Translations under genes and position numbers: made by a program
Shown here: one piece after another, positions 33,992-43,524 of the stretch
How the letters are laid out: every line of letters begins with the position of its first letter
How positions within the stretch are numbered: the first letter of the stretch is position 1
Origin: Aquisphaera giovannonii
GTDB lineage: Bacteria > Planctomycetota > Planctomycetia > Isosphaerales > Isosphaeraceae
Length of the DNA: 64,000 nt
Reading direction: 5' to 3'
NCBI RefSeq assembly: GCF_008087625.1
Contig: NZ_CP042998.1
Location: 1 to 64,000 of the forward strand
The notes under the pieces: model-generated
What the model was told of the DNA's origin: nothing
The model's database searches: none
Seen by the model: only the letters and a program-made list of their open reading frames with translations

Positions 33992-34430
33992 CGTGGAGTC
34001 TACTCGCTGAGGTTGGTAAAACGGGGCGATCGGCCCATCCGCCCGCGCCGGGATTGAAACCGGCCCGGACGCCATCGCCCGTCGGCATACCTGGCGTCTT
34101 TCCTCCGGCCGTGTGAGCCCCTAGCTTCACACCCGCCCTCCGCCCAAGTCAATGCCACTGGAGACCCCGCCCGCGGGCCCGGTCGCCCCCGCTCCCGCCC
34201 GAAGTCCGATCCCCCGTGGGGCATCCCGGAGGCCGGGCTGGCCCCGCGACCGCGGATGCCCTCGGGGATGATAACGGAAATCAACATGGCCTCCGGGAGA
34301 GTCGCCGCATCGCCATCAACCCCGGGCTCCGGGCCCCGCCACCGGGGCATGGAGGCCGGACCGGATCGAAGGGCCGCGTGCCCCGCCGGGCCTCGGATGG
34401 GCCCCATCGCCGGGGGACGAACGGCCCGAC
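33992..34430. other. 439-bp intergenic region before the Wzc-like gene
   Basis: No credible gene. On the minus strand TTGACT (34152-34147) with GAAGCT 18 bp on (34128-34123) is a weak candidate promoter for the Wzc-like gene, giving a ~125-nt leader. The rest is GC-rich and unremarkable. Confidence 0.3.
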
Positions 34431-35231
34431 TCAACCCCCGCCGGGGCTGTGGTGATCGATCGCGTCGGCGATCTTGGCGAGCAGGGCCTCGATGGCCCGG
34501 CCGCCGTTGTCGCCGCTATAGGGATGTTGCACCTGGATTTTGAACATGCCGGGGTGATAGCGGAAGGACTTCCACCTGGACTCCATGTCGACGGCCCATT
34601 GCCCGGCGTTCCTGAACGAATAATAGACCTCTCGCTGGTCGCCGCCCCTGCCGAACACCTGCCTGCGGAAGGTCGCCGATTGCCCCGGGGACCCGGGGAG
34701 CGGGACCTCCACGAGCTCGGCCTCGGATCGCGCCGCCAGTCCGCTGGCGGGGTAGCAGATCTCCGGGGTGTGGGGCCACACCCCGGCGGCCAGGCCGTAA
34801 ATGATCATCACGTCGGCCGTGTTCCCCGTGCTGCTGTCGACGTAGGTCCGGATCACGTGGTCGCTCGCCCCGGCGATTCGGGCGATCTCGGGCTCCAGCG
34901 GCTGCTCCGACCCGGGCTTCGCCTGCCAGGTCCCGATCTGGAGGGGGAACTCGCTCAGGGCGAAGGGCGGGGATTCGTTCTCCCTGCTCAGCGAGGCGAA
35001 CTGCCAATCCCTCACGTAACGCCCCCCGCCCGAGATCGCGAGCAGGGCACAGACTATGGCCAGACGCCTCCACTCGAAGCGGGACGCGAGTCGCGCCGGG
35101 GCCTGGGGTCGTTGCGGGAGGTCCGCTGTCGCCATCTGGAGCCTGTCCCTTTCGGGGGATTGCGGACCGTCGACGCCCGGGCCTCCGGCGTCGTCCTGGG
35201 TGCATGTCCGCTCCATCGCACTATTATTCAT
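34431..35231 (-). CDS. Exosortase-associated EpsI-type protein
   Basis: A 266-residue protein with one membrane helix near residues 57-75 (LAIVCALLAISGGG) and a periplasmic EpsI domain (Pfam DUF3485, PF11984): FPLQIGTWQ, then VMIIYG, the diagnostic HTPEICYPASG around 150-160 and a C-terminal amphipathic helix. EpsI domains accompany or are fused to exosortases and are needed for exopolysaccharide production, but their biochemical role is unsettled. ATG at 35231 is the first in frame; the ATG at 35135 (residue 33) is an alternative, since the first 32 residues are unlike the family. It is the first gene of the minus-strand group that includes Wzc and exosortase, and it is divergent from the carbamoyltransferase gene. 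Confidence 0.88.
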   Translation of the reverse strand: MNNSAMERTCTQDDAGGPGVDGPQSPERDRLQMATADLPQRPQAPARLASRFEWRRLAIVCALLAISGGGRYVRDWQFASLSRENESPPFALSEFPLQIGTWQAKPGSEQPLEPEIARIAGASDHVIRTYVDSSTGNTADVMIIYGLAAGVWPHTPEICYPASGLAARSEAELVEVPLPGSPGQSATFRRQVFGRGGDQREVYYSFRNAGQWAVDMESRWKSFRYHPGMFKIQVQHPYSGDNGGRAIEALLAKIADAIDHHSPGGG

Positions 35232-35466
35232 TATGGCTCAACTACGCTCAAGATGCTGTTGATCGTTAAAAACGCTGCAATTTCGCCCCCGCCCGGGCCG
35301 CCCCTGTCCCGTCGTGGCACCTTCCGGCGAGTCGCGGTATCATGGCCGTCGCCGGGGCGATGCACGCGGCAAGGCCCTCGCGGGCCCGCCCCGCGGCGAT
35401 CCTATCCCGGGAAGGGCGACGGCCGCCTCGGACGACTCGTGGGCCGAACATCCTGTGGGACGCTCG

Positions 35467-37323
35467 ATGACAGCCATTCTGGGGATCTCCGCATTCTACC
35501 ACGACAGCGCCGCGGCCCTGGTCCTGGACGGGGAGCTCGTCGCGGCGGCCCAGGAGGAGCGGTTCACGCGGATCAAGCACGATCCGGCCTTCCCCTCCCG
35601 CGCCGTCGCCTACTGCCTGGGCGAGGCGGGCCTGACGCCCGGCCAGCTCGACTACGTCGCCTTCTACGACAAGCCCCTGACGAAGTTCGAACGCCTGCTG
35701 GAAACCTACCTCACCTTCGCGCCCGCGGGATTCCGCAGCTTCCGCCTGGCCATGCCGCTCTGGCTCAAGGATAAGCTGCACATGAGGCGGACCATCCGCC
35801 ACGCCCTGGGCGATTCGTCCCGGGCCCGCCTCGTCTTCGCCGACCACCACGAGACCCACGCCGCCAGCGCCTTCTTCCCCAGCCCCTTCGAGAGGGCGGC
35901 CATCATCACCCTGGACGGCGTCGGCGAGTGGAGCACGACGACGTTCGGGGTCGGCGAGGGGAATCGCATCCGGCTCACCGATCACATCGCATTCCCCCAC
36001 TCGCTCGGGCTGCTCTATTCCGCCTTCACCTACTACTGCGGCTTCAAGGTGAACAGCGGGGAGTACAAGCTGATGGGCCTGGCCCCCTACGGCCGGCCCG
36101 TCTACCGGGACGTCATCCTGCAGCGGCTCATCGACCTCAAGGATGACGGCAGCTTCTGGCTGGACATGGACTACTTCCAGTACTGCCAGGGGCTGACGAT
36201 GACCGGCCGCCGGTTCCACGACCTCTTCGGCGGGCCGCCCCGCGCGCCGGAGTCCGACCTGGAGCAGCGGCACATGGACCTGGCCGCGAGCATCCAGGCC
36301 GTGACGGAGGAGGCCGTCTTCCGGATCGCCCGGCATGCGGCCGCACGGACCGGCATGAGGAACCTCGTCCTGGCCGGCGGCGTGGCCCTCAACTGCGTGG
36401 CCAACGGCTGGCTGCTCCGCGAGGGCCCGTTCGACGACATCTGGATCCAGCCGGCCGCCGGGGACGCCGGCGGGGCGCTGGGCGCGGCACTCTTCGTCTG
36501 GCACCAACTCCTGGAGAAACCCCGCCCGATCACCGGCCGGGACTCCCAGAAGGGGAGCTTCCTCGGCCCTCGCTTCGACGCGGAGGGGATCGCCGCGTTC
36601 CTCGCCGACAAGCCCTCGCCGGGCCGCCGGTTCGACGCGGAGGAGGAGCTGGTCGAGCACGTCGCCGGGCTGCTCGCCGAGGGCAAGGTCGTGGGCTGGT
36701 TCCAGGGCCGGATGGAGTTCGGCCCCCGGGCCCTGGGGGCGCGGAGCATCCTCGGCGACCCCCGCTCCCCGGCCATGCAGGCCACGATGAACCTCAAGAT
36801 CAAGTTCCGCGAGAGCTTCCGCCCCTTCGCCCCGATCATCCTCCGCGACAGGGCCCCGGAGTGGTTCGACATCGAGCCCGGCCAGGAGAGCCCCTACATG
36901 CTCCTCGTCGCGCCGGTCCGCGAGGACCGCCGGGTCCCGGTCGACCCGGAGGCCCTGAGGGTCATGGCGGACGACCCCGACCTCCGCCGCCGGGTCAACG
37001 TGGTCCGCTCCGAGATCCCGGCCGTGACCCACGTGGACTACAGCGCCCGGCTCCAGACCGTGGACGAGGGCCGGAATCCCCGGCTCACGCGGCTCCTGGA
37101 GGCCTTCGACCGCCTGACCGGCTGCCCCGTCCTGGTGAACACCAGCTTCAACGTCCGGGGGGAGCCCATCGTCTGCACGCCCGAGGACGCCTACCGCTGC
37201 TTCCTCGCCACCGACATGGACGTGCTGGTCCTCGAGGACACCGTCCTGACCAAGGACGAGGCGACCCGCCGGGCCGGCGCCGCGGCCCGCGAGGAGTACC
37301 TCGCGCAGTTCCAGCTCGACTGA
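35467..37323 (+). CDS. Carbamoyltransferase (NodU/CmcH family)
   Basis: A 618-residue enzyme with an N-terminal ASKHA-type TsaD-like domain (ILGISAFYHDSAAALV at residues 4-19, FADHHETHAASAFF around 120-133, ITLDGVGEWSTTT) and a C-terminal YrdC-like/NodU domain (GRMEFGPRALGARSILGDPR, VNTSFNVRGEPIV). The family moves a carbamoyl group from carbamoyl phosphate, via carbamoyl-adenylate, to a hydroxyl of a sugar or antibiotic. Here it probably decorates the exported glycan. Start ATG at 35467 matches the family N-terminus. It heads the plus-strand triad carbamoyltransferase, SxtJ, DUF5989 and is divergent from epsI. Confidence 0.95.
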   Translation: MTAILGISAFYHDSAAALVLDGELVAAAQEERFTRIKHDPAFPSRAVAYCLGEAGLTPGQLDYVAFYDKPLTKFERLLETYLTFAPAGFRSFRLAMPLWLKDKLHMRRTIRHALGDSSRARLVFADHHETHAASAFFPSPFERAAIITLDGVGEWSTTTFGVGEGNRIRLTDHIAFPHSLGLLYSAFTYYCGFKVNSGEYKLMGLAPYGRPVYRDVILQRLIDLKDDGSFWLDMDYFQYCQGLTMTGRRFHDLFGGPPRAPESDLEQRHMDLAASIQAVTEEAVFRIARHAAARTGMRNLVLAGGVALNCVANGWLLREGPFDDIWIQPAAGDAGGALGAALFVWHQLLEKPRPITGRDSQKGSFLGPRFDAEGIAAFLADKPSPGRRFDAEEELVEHVAGLLAEGKVVGWFQGRMEFGPRALGARSILGDPRSPAMQATMNLKIKFRESFRPFAPIILRDRAPEWFDIEPGQESPYMLLVAPVREDRRVPVDPEALRVMADDPDLRRRVNVVRSEIPAVTHVDYSARLQTVDEGRNPRLTRLLEAFDRLTGCPVLVNTSFNVRGEPIVCTPEDAYRCFLATDMDVLVLEDTVLTKDEATRRAGAAAREEYLAQFQLD

Positions 37324-37422
37324 GCGGGGGGCCCGGGCCGGGCGAGATCCCGGGGCCTTCTGGTACATTGGTTCCGAGGTGTCGATCAAGGGAGTGCTTC
37401 GAGCCGGAGGTCGCGGGAAGTC

Positions 37423-37839
37423 ATGCAATGGTCCGACATCCAGTTCCGGCCGGAGGCCCGCACGCTCCGCCAGTTCGCCGGGCTCTGGCTCGTCTGCTTC
37501 GGCGGCCTCGCCGCCTGGGAGGGCTTCCGCCGGGGCCACACGACCGCGGCCCTCGTGCTCGGGGTCCTGGCGGTCCTGATCGGCACGATCGGGATGCACC
37601 GGCCGCAGGCCATCCGGCCGATCTACGTCGGCTGGATGGTTTTGGCCTTCCCGATCGGGTGGACCGTCTCGCAGGCGATCCTGGCCGTCATGTTCTACGG
37701 GCTGTTCACGCCGATCGGACTCGCATTCCGCCTGATCGGACGGGATTCGCTCCAGCTCGCCCGCCGGCCGGGGCTGGCGACCTACTGGGCCCCCAAGGCG
37801 ACGCCGACCGACCCTCGCCGCTACTTCAAGCAGTTCTGA
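37423..37839 (+). CDS. SxtJ-family membrane protein
   Basis: A 138-residue protein with three or four hydrophobic helices (LWLVCFGGLAAWEGF; AALVLGVLAVLIGTIGM; VGWMVLAFPIGWTVSQAILAVMFYGLFTP) and a polar C-terminus ending RRYFKQF. This matches the small SxtJ-like proteins that recur immediately downstream of carbamoyltransferases; their molecular role is not established. ATG at 37423 lies 99 bp after the carbamoyltransferase stop. Co-occurrence with the enzyme suggests a membrane docking or substrate-presentation role, which is inference only. Confidence 0.85.
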   Translation: MQWSDIQFRPEARTLRQFAGLWLVCFGGLAAWEGFRRGHTTAALVLGVLAVLIGTIGMHRPQAIRPIYVGWMVLAFPIGWTVSQAILAVMFYGLFTPIGLAFRLIGRDSLQLARRPGLATYWAPKATPTDPRRYFKQF

Positions 37840-37904
37840 CCCTCGGATGCCGAGGGCCAGCGGACCCCGAACCCGCCCCGTCCCCCCGCGGAACCGCGAC
37901 GACC

Positions 37905-38138
37905 ATGAGCCAGACCTCCGACAAGCCCGTCAGCGAGACCGAGAAGGCCGCCGCCAGCGAGTTCGAGAAGCTCGCCGCCCAGCCCCAGGGCGAGAGCATC
38001 GTCAGCGAGTTCCTCGCCTTCCTGGGCGAGAACAAGAAGTGGTGGCTCCTGCCGATCGTCGTCGTGATGCTCCTGCTCGGCGTGCTCATCTTCCTCTCCA
38101 GCACCGCCGCCGCGCCATTCATCTACACCCTCTTCTGA
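37905..38138 (+). CDS. DUF5989-family small membrane protein
   Basis: A 77-residue protein: a charged, helical N-terminal ~40 residues, then EFLAFLGENKKWWLLPIVVVMLLLGVL with one membrane helix and a short hydrophobic end (AAPFIYTLF). The tail fits DUF5989, a single-pass family usually next to SxtJ and a carbamoyltransferase. The N-terminal half is longer than the minimal family form. The third gene of the triad, 65 bp after sxtJ; function unknown. Confidence 0.85.
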   Translation: MSQTSDKPVSETEKAAASEFEKLAAQPQGESIVSEFLAFLGENKKWWLLPIVVVMLLLGVLIFLSSTAAAPFIYTLF

Positions 38139-38186
38139 GCCGGCCTCCGCGCCCGAGGCGGGGTCTTGCCGCGAGCGAGTCCGCGA

Positions 38187-38230
38187 CTCTCCGGTCTCCT
38201 CCCGCCACCGCGGAGGAGGGGACCGGAGAG
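38187..38230. terminator. Bidirectional hairpin between convergent genes
   Basis: CTCTCCGGTC (38187-38196) pairs perfectly with GACCGGAGAG (38221-38230), and inner CCTCC/GGAGG can extend the stem. It sits between the stops of the DUF5989 gene and gpmA, where a shared terminator is expected. There is no U-tract, so strict intrinsic termination is uncertain. Confidence 0.55.
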
Positions 38231-38262
38231 GGGGCGACGCCTTCGCGATCCGGTGTGGTCGG

Positions 38263-39009
38263 TCACTTCGCCTTGCCCTGCGCCGCGACCGCCGCGGCCG
38301 CCTTCGCGACCTCCTCGGGGTCGCCCAGGTAATAGCTCTTGATCGGCTTGAGCCGGTCGTCGAGCTCGTAGACCAGCGGGACGCCGGTCGGGATGTTGAG
38401 GCCGACGATCTTGTCGTCCGGGATGTCGTCGAGGTACTTCACCAGCGCCCGCAGGCTGTTGCCGTGGGCCGCGATGATGACCTTCTTCCCCTCCTTGATG
38501 GCCGGGACGATCGTCCCCTCCCAGTACGGCACGACGCGAGCCACGGTGTCCTTCAGGCACTCGGTCAGCGGCAGCTCGGACTTGCTCAGGCCCTTGTAGC
38601 GGGGGTCCGAGCCGGGATAGCGCGGGTCGGACTCCTCCAGCGGGGGCGGCGGGGTGTCGTAGCTCCGCCGCCAGACGAGGACCTGCTCGTCCCCGTACTT
38701 GGCCGCCGTCTGCGCCTTGTTCAGGCCCTGGAGCGCCCCGTAGTGGCGCTCGTTGAGCTGCCAGGCGTGGACGACCGGGATCCACATCAGGTCGAGCTCG
38801 TCGAGCGCCATCCAGAGGGTGCGGATCGCCCGCTTGAGGACCGACGTGAAGGCGACATCGAAGGTGTATCCGTCCGCCTTGAGGAGCTCGCCGGCCTTCT
38901 TCGCCTCGATGCGGCCCTGATCGGAGAGGTCGACGTCGGTCCAGCCGGTGAAGAGGTTTTCCTTGTTCCAGACGCTCTCGCCATGTCGCAGCAACACGAT
39001 CTTGGTCAT
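38263..39009 (-). CDS. gpmA: 2,3-bisphosphoglycerate-dependent phosphoglycerate mutase
   Basis: A 248-residue dPGM that interconverts 3- and 2-phosphoglycerate. The phosphohistidine motif [10 protein letters not shown] is at residues 6-15, [13 protein letters not shown] at about 90-102 and the second histidine in [20 protein letters not shown] is typical near the C-terminus. The last residues are an Ala-rich tail. GGAG lies 5 bp before the ATG at 39009. A central glycolytic enzyme is unusual cargo for a plasmid and may be a second copy; nothing in the neighbourhood explains it, apart from the chance that glycerate phosphates feed the FkbH protein, which is speculative. Confidence 0.95.
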   Translation of the reverse strand: MTKIVLLRHGESVWNKENLFTGWTDVDLSDQGRIEAKKAGELLKADGYTFDVAFTSVLKRAIRTLWMALDELDLMWIPVVHAWQLNERHYGALQGLNKAQTAAKYGDEQVLVWRRSYDTPPPPLEESDPRYPGSDPRYKGLSKSELPLTECLKDTVARVVPYWEGTIVPAIKEGKKVIIAAHGNSLRALVKYLDDIPDDKIVGLNIPTGVPLVYELDDRLKPIKSYYLGDPEEVAKAAAAVAAQGKAK

Positions 39010-39187
39010 CGGTTCTCCAGCCATGAAATAGCCCGGTTTCTCCCGGCAATTCCCGCCATTGTCCGGTGCCGGGGCGGGACGGTCAACCGGGCGACCGGTG
39101 CCCGCCGCTGCCCCGTGTCCTCGCGCCATGGGCCGCGATAGACTCGGGCCAGGACCGGACCCCTCGCCTCCCCGGAGGACCCTCGCC

Positions 39188-41434
39188 ATGCCCTCGTGCC
39201 GCCTTCGCCCGCTGCCGTCCGCGGTCGCGCTCCTGCTCCTCGTCGGCCTCGCGGGCCGGGCCCGCCCGGCGCCGCCGGCCGGGGACGTGGAGCGGCGGGT
39301 GGACGAGCTGCTGGCGAGGATGACGGCCGAGGAGAAGGTCGGCCAGCTCCAGCAGCTCGACAGCGTCCCGAACGCCTGGACGATCCGCGACGAGCACCGG
39401 GAGCTCGCCGCCCGGGGGCTCGTCGGCTCGTTCCTCAACATCCGCGGGGCGAAGGCCATCAACGAGGCCCAGCGGCTGGCCCTGGAGAAGTCCCGGCTGA
39501 AGATCCCGATCCTCTTCGGCTTCGACGTCATCCACGGCTACCGGGTGATCTTCCCGATCCCCCTGGCCGAGGCCGGCACATGGGATCCGGCCGCCGTCGA
39601 GCGGGCCGCGGCCATCGCCGCCGCCGAGGCCGCCTCCACCGGCCTGAAGTGGACGTTCGCCCCGATGGTGGACATCGCCCGGGACCCCCGCTGGGGCCGG
39701 ATCATGGAGGGCTCCGGCGAGGACCCCTACCTCGGCTCCGTCATGGCCGCCGCCCGCGTCCGCGGCTTCCAGGGGGACGACCCCGCCGCCCCCGACCGCG
39801 TCCTCGCGTGTGCCAAGCACTGGGTCGCCTACGGGGCCGCCGAGGGGGGCCGCGACTACAACACCGCGGAGCTCTCCGAGCACACGCTGCGTACGGTCTA
39901 CCTCCCGCCCTTCCGCGCGGCGCTCGACGCCGGGGCACAGACCTTCATGTGTTCCTTCAACACGGTCAACGGGGTCCCCGCCTCGGCCAACCCGTTCCTC
40001 CTCACGAAGGTCCTCCGCGACGAGTGGCGCTTCGACGGCCTCCTCGTCAGCGACTACGAGTCCGTGAAGGAGACGATCGCCCACCGCACCGCCGCCGACG
40101 GTGCCGACGCCGCCCGCCAGGCCCTGAACGCCGGCGTCGACATGGAGATGGTCAGCCGCCTCTTCGCCGCCCACCTCCCGAAGCTCCTGGAGCAGGGCAA
40201 GGTCCCGCCGGCGAAGCTCGACGAGGCCGTCCGGCGGGTCCTCCGCGTCAAGCTCCGCGCCGGGATCTTCGAGCACCCATACGTCGACGAGTCCCGCGAG
40301 GCGAAGGTGGTCGGCGCCCGCGAGCACCGGGCCGCCGCCCGCGAGATCGCCGCCCGCTCCATGGTCCTCCTGAAGAACGACGGGAATGTCCTGCCGATCA
40401 AGCCGGGGACCCGCACCATCGCCGTGCTCGGCCCGCTGGCCGATGACGCCGACGCGCCCCTCAGCCACTGGCGGGGCGACGGCCGCGTCGAGGACACGGT
40501 CACCCTCCTCGCCGGCATCCGGTCGAAGGTGCAGGGCAGGGCGGGCGTGCAGGTCACCCACGCGAAGGGCTGCGACATCGAGGGCGACTCGATCGACGGC
40601 TTCCCCGAGGCCGTCCGCCTGGCCCGCCAGGCCGACCTGGCCATCGTCGCCGTCGGCGAGGCCTCGGCCATGAGCGGCGAGGCCGGCTCGCGGAGCTCGC
40701 TGGACCTGCCGGGCCATCAGCTCAACCTCGTCAAGACGATCCAGGCGACGGGCACCCCCACGGTGGTCGTCCTGTACAACGGCCGGCCGTTGACCCTCGG
40801 CTGGGTCGCCGACCACGTCCCGGCGCTCCTCGAGGCGTGGCTCCCCGGCACCGAGGGGGGCAACGCCGTGGCCGACGTCCTCTTCGGCGACGTGAACCCC
40901 GGCGCCAAGCTGCCTGTCACCTTCCCCCGAGTCGTCGGCCAGGTGCCCATCTACTACAACGCCCTGAGCACCGGCCGGCCGGCGCAGGCCGACAACCGCT
41001 ACACCTCCAAGTACATCGACCTGCCGCCGACGCCCCAGTTCCCCTTCGGCCACGGCCTCGGCTACACCCGCTTCGAGCTCTCCCGCCTGACCCTGGGCGC
41101 GAAGTCCATCCTCCCCGACGAGAAGCTCGCGGTGACCGTCGACGTCAAGAACGTCGGCGACCGCGCGGGGGACGAGGTCGTCCAGCTCTACCTCCGCGAC
41201 GAGGTCTCCGGCGTCGCCCGCCCGGTCAAGGAGCTCGCCGGCTTCCGGCGCGTCTCCCTCGCGCCGGGCGCGACGCAGACCGTCCGCTTCGAGCTCGGCC
41301 CCGACCGCCTCGGCCTCTACGACGCGCACCTCCGGTTCGTCGTCGAGCCCGGCAAGTTCCAGGTCACCGCCGGCACAAGCAGCGTCGGCGGCCTCACCGA
41401 GCAGTTCGAGGTCGCCGCCCCACGGCCCGAATGA
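39188..41434 (+). CDS. Secreted GH3 beta-glucosidase (BglX-like)
   Basis: A 748-residue enzyme that removes terminal beta-glucose units. A signal peptide (charged start, then [20 protein letters not shown]) covers residues ~1-27. The (beta/alpha)8 domain has [37 protein letters not shown] and the nucleophile Asp in LLVSDYESV; the alpha/beta sandwich with [13 protein letters not shown] and [13 protein letters not shown] follows, and a fibronectin-III-like end from about 650. All hallmarks of periplasmic BglX are in order. ATG at 39188 gives the signal peptide; the upstream frame is shadow. It could process the beta-glucans implied by the GH94 and glucoamylase-like genes at 56.7-64 kb. Confidence 0.93.
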   Translation: MPSCRLRPLPSAVALLLLVGLAGRARPAPPAGDVERRVDELLARMTAEEKVGQLQQLDSVPNAWTIRDEHRELAARGLVGSFLNIRGAKAINEAQRLALEKSRLKIPILFGFDVIHGYRVIFPIPLAEAGTWDPAAVERAAAIAAAEAASTGLKWTFAPMVDIARDPRWGRIMEGSGEDPYLGSVMAAARVRGFQGDDPAAPDRVLACAKHWVAYGAAEGGRDYNTAELSEHTLRTVYLPPFRAALDAGAQTFMCSFNTVNGVPASANPFLLTKVLRDEWRFDGLLVSDYESVKETIAHRTAADGADAARQALNAGVDMEMVSRLFAAHLPKLLEQGKVPPAKLDEAVRRVLRVKLRAGIFEHPYVDESREAKVVGAREHRAAAREIAARSMVLLKNDGNVLPIKPGTRTIAVLGPLADDADAPLSHWRGDGRVEDTVTLLAGIRSKVQGRAGVQVTHAKGCDIEGDSIDGFPEAVRLARQADLAIVAVGEASAMSGEAGSRSSLDLPGHQLNLVKTIQATGTPTVVVLYNGRPLTLGWVADHVPALLEAWLPGTEGGNAVADVLFGDVNPGAKLPVTFPRVVGQVPIYYNALSTGRPAQADNRYTSKYIDLPPTPQFPFGHGLGYTRFELSRLTLGAKSILPDEKLAVTVDVKNVGDRAGDEVVQLYLRDEVSGVARPVKELAGFRRVSLAPGATQTVRFELGPDRLGLYDAHLRFVVEPGKFQVTAGTSSVGGLTEQFEVAAPRPE

Positions 41435-42094
41435 AGGCCGGTGGCTTCGGTCGTCGACCGTGTTGCGCACTTGGATTGGCCGGATCTCCATACGGCTCAT
41501 AGTGTAGCATTTCGAATGCGTTGCCCTCGCCGTGGCCCATTTCCTCCTCGACGGCCATCCGGGGCCATGCCGGCCCCGCGGTCGTCGCCGCCACCATCCC
41601 GGCCGGCGGGTGGCTTCGCTCGTCGCCACGGCGGTTTCCGCAGTTTCGACCGATCTGTATATCACGCAATGCCTTGAATCCAGAAAAAAATGGCTTGGCC
41701 CTGCCATTACGATGAGTCCCTCCGTCCCGCCCTCGCGGGAGGGCCGGAGCGACGCTCCCCGAGCCCCGAGTGTGGATTGCCGAGCAGCCGCCCGGGGCCT
41801 CGTCGATGTTGCGATCGTCCCGCCCTCTCATGATCCGCATCGGGCCGCCCGCGGTTTCAGGACGAGGTAACGATTCGACGATCCACCTGCCGATGAGGCC
41901 CAGCAAGGCCTGGTGGGGGCTTGCGTGCGACGCAGGAGTCGTCGATATTCCAGGTGCAGAACGGTACATATTATGTCGCAGGCAAGCCTTCGCTCGATGC
42001 AGGACTTCCGGCGGGCCGACACGCCCTCCGGGGCGGAGAGCCGGCCGCCGGCCGCCCGAGTCCGCTCGCCCGAGGCTGCCCCACCGAGGAACCC
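41435..42094. other. 660-bp region without a credible gene
   Basis: Several ORFs cross it on both strands, but none resembles a protein family or has a good RBS. It is somewhat less GC-rich than its surroundings. A TATTAT at 41969-41974 is a possible -10 for the serine hydrolase at 42095; no -35 was recognised. Confidence 0.4.
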
Positions 42095-43339
42095 ATGATC
42101 CGGACGACGAATGCAGGCCGTAAGCGTCGGGCGAACCGCTCCGTCCCCTCGGTCGAGCCGCTCGAGGGGCGCGAGATGATGACCGCCGGGACCGCCTCCG
42201 CCGCCGCGATCGCGGCGGCCGCCTCGCCGCAACCCGGGGAGATCTCGGCCCGCCCGGCGAGCCCGGCGGCGGTGCCCACCGACTCGCTCCGCCTCCGCGA
42301 CCGGTTGTCGCCCAGGGTCGTCCGGATGCTGAGGGCCGAGATCGCCCGCCAGATGGCCGCGGACAACCTGCCGAGCGTGGCCGTCGGGATCTGGATCCCC
42401 GGGGCGGGCCGCTTCCTGGCCATCCGCGGCGACGCGAACCTGGAGACGGGCCGGCGGCGGGGCCTGCCCGACCCGTTCCGGATCGCGAGCATCACCAAGG
42501 CCTTCACCGCCACGGCGGTGCTGCAGCTCGTCGACCGCGGCCGGCTGAGCGTGACGGACCCGCTGGCCCGGTGGTATCCGGACTTCCCCAACGCGGCGAA
42601 CATCACCGTGGACGACCTGCTGCGGATGAGGAGCGGCATCCCCGACACGGTCGATGCTGCCCTGCCGGAGTACTTCACCGACCCGACCATCCGGCTCACG
42701 CCGGAGGACTTCATGGCCCGCGCGGCGGCGATGCCGGGGGCGTTCCGGCCGGCCGGGGTCGAGACGGTGTACAACAACCTCAACTACCTGTTCCTGCAGG
42801 AGATCGTCCGGAAGGAGACCGGCAGGGACCTCGGCGTGCAGATCCGTCGATCCATCCTGCGGCCGCTCGGGATGGCTCACACGCTCTACCCCCGCGGCGA
42901 CCGCCTTCCGGGCCCCCTCCACGGCTACAGCCTGGTGCCGGAGACCGGCCGCCTGATCGACCGGACGGTGCTCAACCCGGGCGTGGCCGGCGGCGCCGGC
43001 GCGATGATCTCGACGATGCACGACCTGCGGATCTTCGCCCGGGCGCTGGGGACCGGCTCGCTCCTCTCGCCTTCCTCGCGGGCCGCTCAGCTCCAGGGCA
43101 GCCCGCTCGCGCACGCCCCGGAGTTCCTGCGGTACGGCGAAGGGGTCGAGCTGCTCGGCCCCTTCGTCGGCCACAACGGGACCATCTTCGGATTCAGCTC
43201 CGAGATGTTCTACCTGCCGGCCCTGAAGGCCACGATCGTGGTGAACGTCTCCCGCCTCGACCTCGACGACGTCAGCCGGGCGACGCCCCTGTTCCTGTCG
43301 TTGTCCAAGATCGTCTTCCCGGACTACGTCCTCTGGTGA
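42095..43339 (+). CDS. Class C beta-lactamase-like serine hydrolase with planctomycete N-terminal motif
   Basis: A 414-residue serine hydrolase of the beta-lactamase/DD-peptidase/esterase superfamily. All three active-site motifs are present: Ser132-x-x-Lys135 (SITK), Tyr226-Asn-Asn228 and His360-Asn-Gly362. The N-terminus carries SVEPLEGREMM (residues ~19-29), the short planctomycete extracellular motif (Planc_extracel-like, PF07595), preceded by many Arg/Lys, so it is probably exported. Substrate could be a peptide, an ester or a beta-lactam; nothing nearby decides. GAGGAACCC directly precedes the ATG at 42095. It stands alone between GH3 and tetR. Confidence 0.9.
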   Translation: MIRTTNAGRKRRANRSVPSVEPLEGREMMTAGTASAAAIAAAASPQPGEISARPASPAAVPTDSLRLRDRLSPRVVRMLRAEIARQMAADNLPSVAVGIWIPGAGRFLAIRGDANLETGRRRGLPDPFRIASITKAFTATAVLQLVDRGRLSVTDPLARWYPDFPNAANITVDDLLRMRSGIPDTVDAALPEYFTDPTIRLTPEDFMARAAAMPGAFRPAGVETVYNNLNYLFLQEIVRKETGRDLGVQIRRSILRPLGMAHTLYPRGDRLPGPLHGYSLVPETGRLIDRTVLNPGVAGGAGAMISTMHDLRIFARALGTGSLLSPSSRAAQLQGSPLAHAPEFLRYGEGVELLGPFVGHNGTIFGFSSEMFYLPALKATIVVNVSRLDLDDVSRATPLFLSLSKIVFPDYVLW

Positions 43340-43490
43340 CCCCGGGGCGCGTCCCGCCTCCGGCCCGGTCGATCGCCGCCGCAGCCGTCCTCGACGACAT
43401 GCCGCCCCCGGCCTGCTCGCCGCGACGGCCGGCCAGGCCCTCGACGCGGGCCCGCGCCCGGTCCGGGGGCGGGCCGATCGCGGCGGAGGC

Positions 43491-43519
43491 TTGACACTAG
43501 ACAGACCAGTCTGTATGAT
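43491..43519 (+). promoter_or_regulatory. tetR promoter with embedded operator
   Basis: TTGACA (43491-43496), a 17-bp spacer and TATGAT (43514-43519) form a near-consensus promoter. The spacer contains the perfect inverted repeat ACAGACCAGTCTGT (43501-43514). The ATG of tetR begins 6 bp after the -10, so the transcript should be leaderless. Confidence 0.82.
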
Positions 43520-43524
43520 TCGGC

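Noticed and set aside
41394-41969. Minus-strand ORF of 191 residues in the gap after the GH3 gene
   Set aside because: No RBS, mixed composition, no family resemblance, and its end overlaps the GH3 coding region antisense.
43501-43514. The ACAGAC palindrome as a terminator hairpin
   Set aside because: It lies between -35 and -10 hexamers of a promoter, its 2-bp loop cannot form a hairpin, and the same half-site recurs before the regulated gene.
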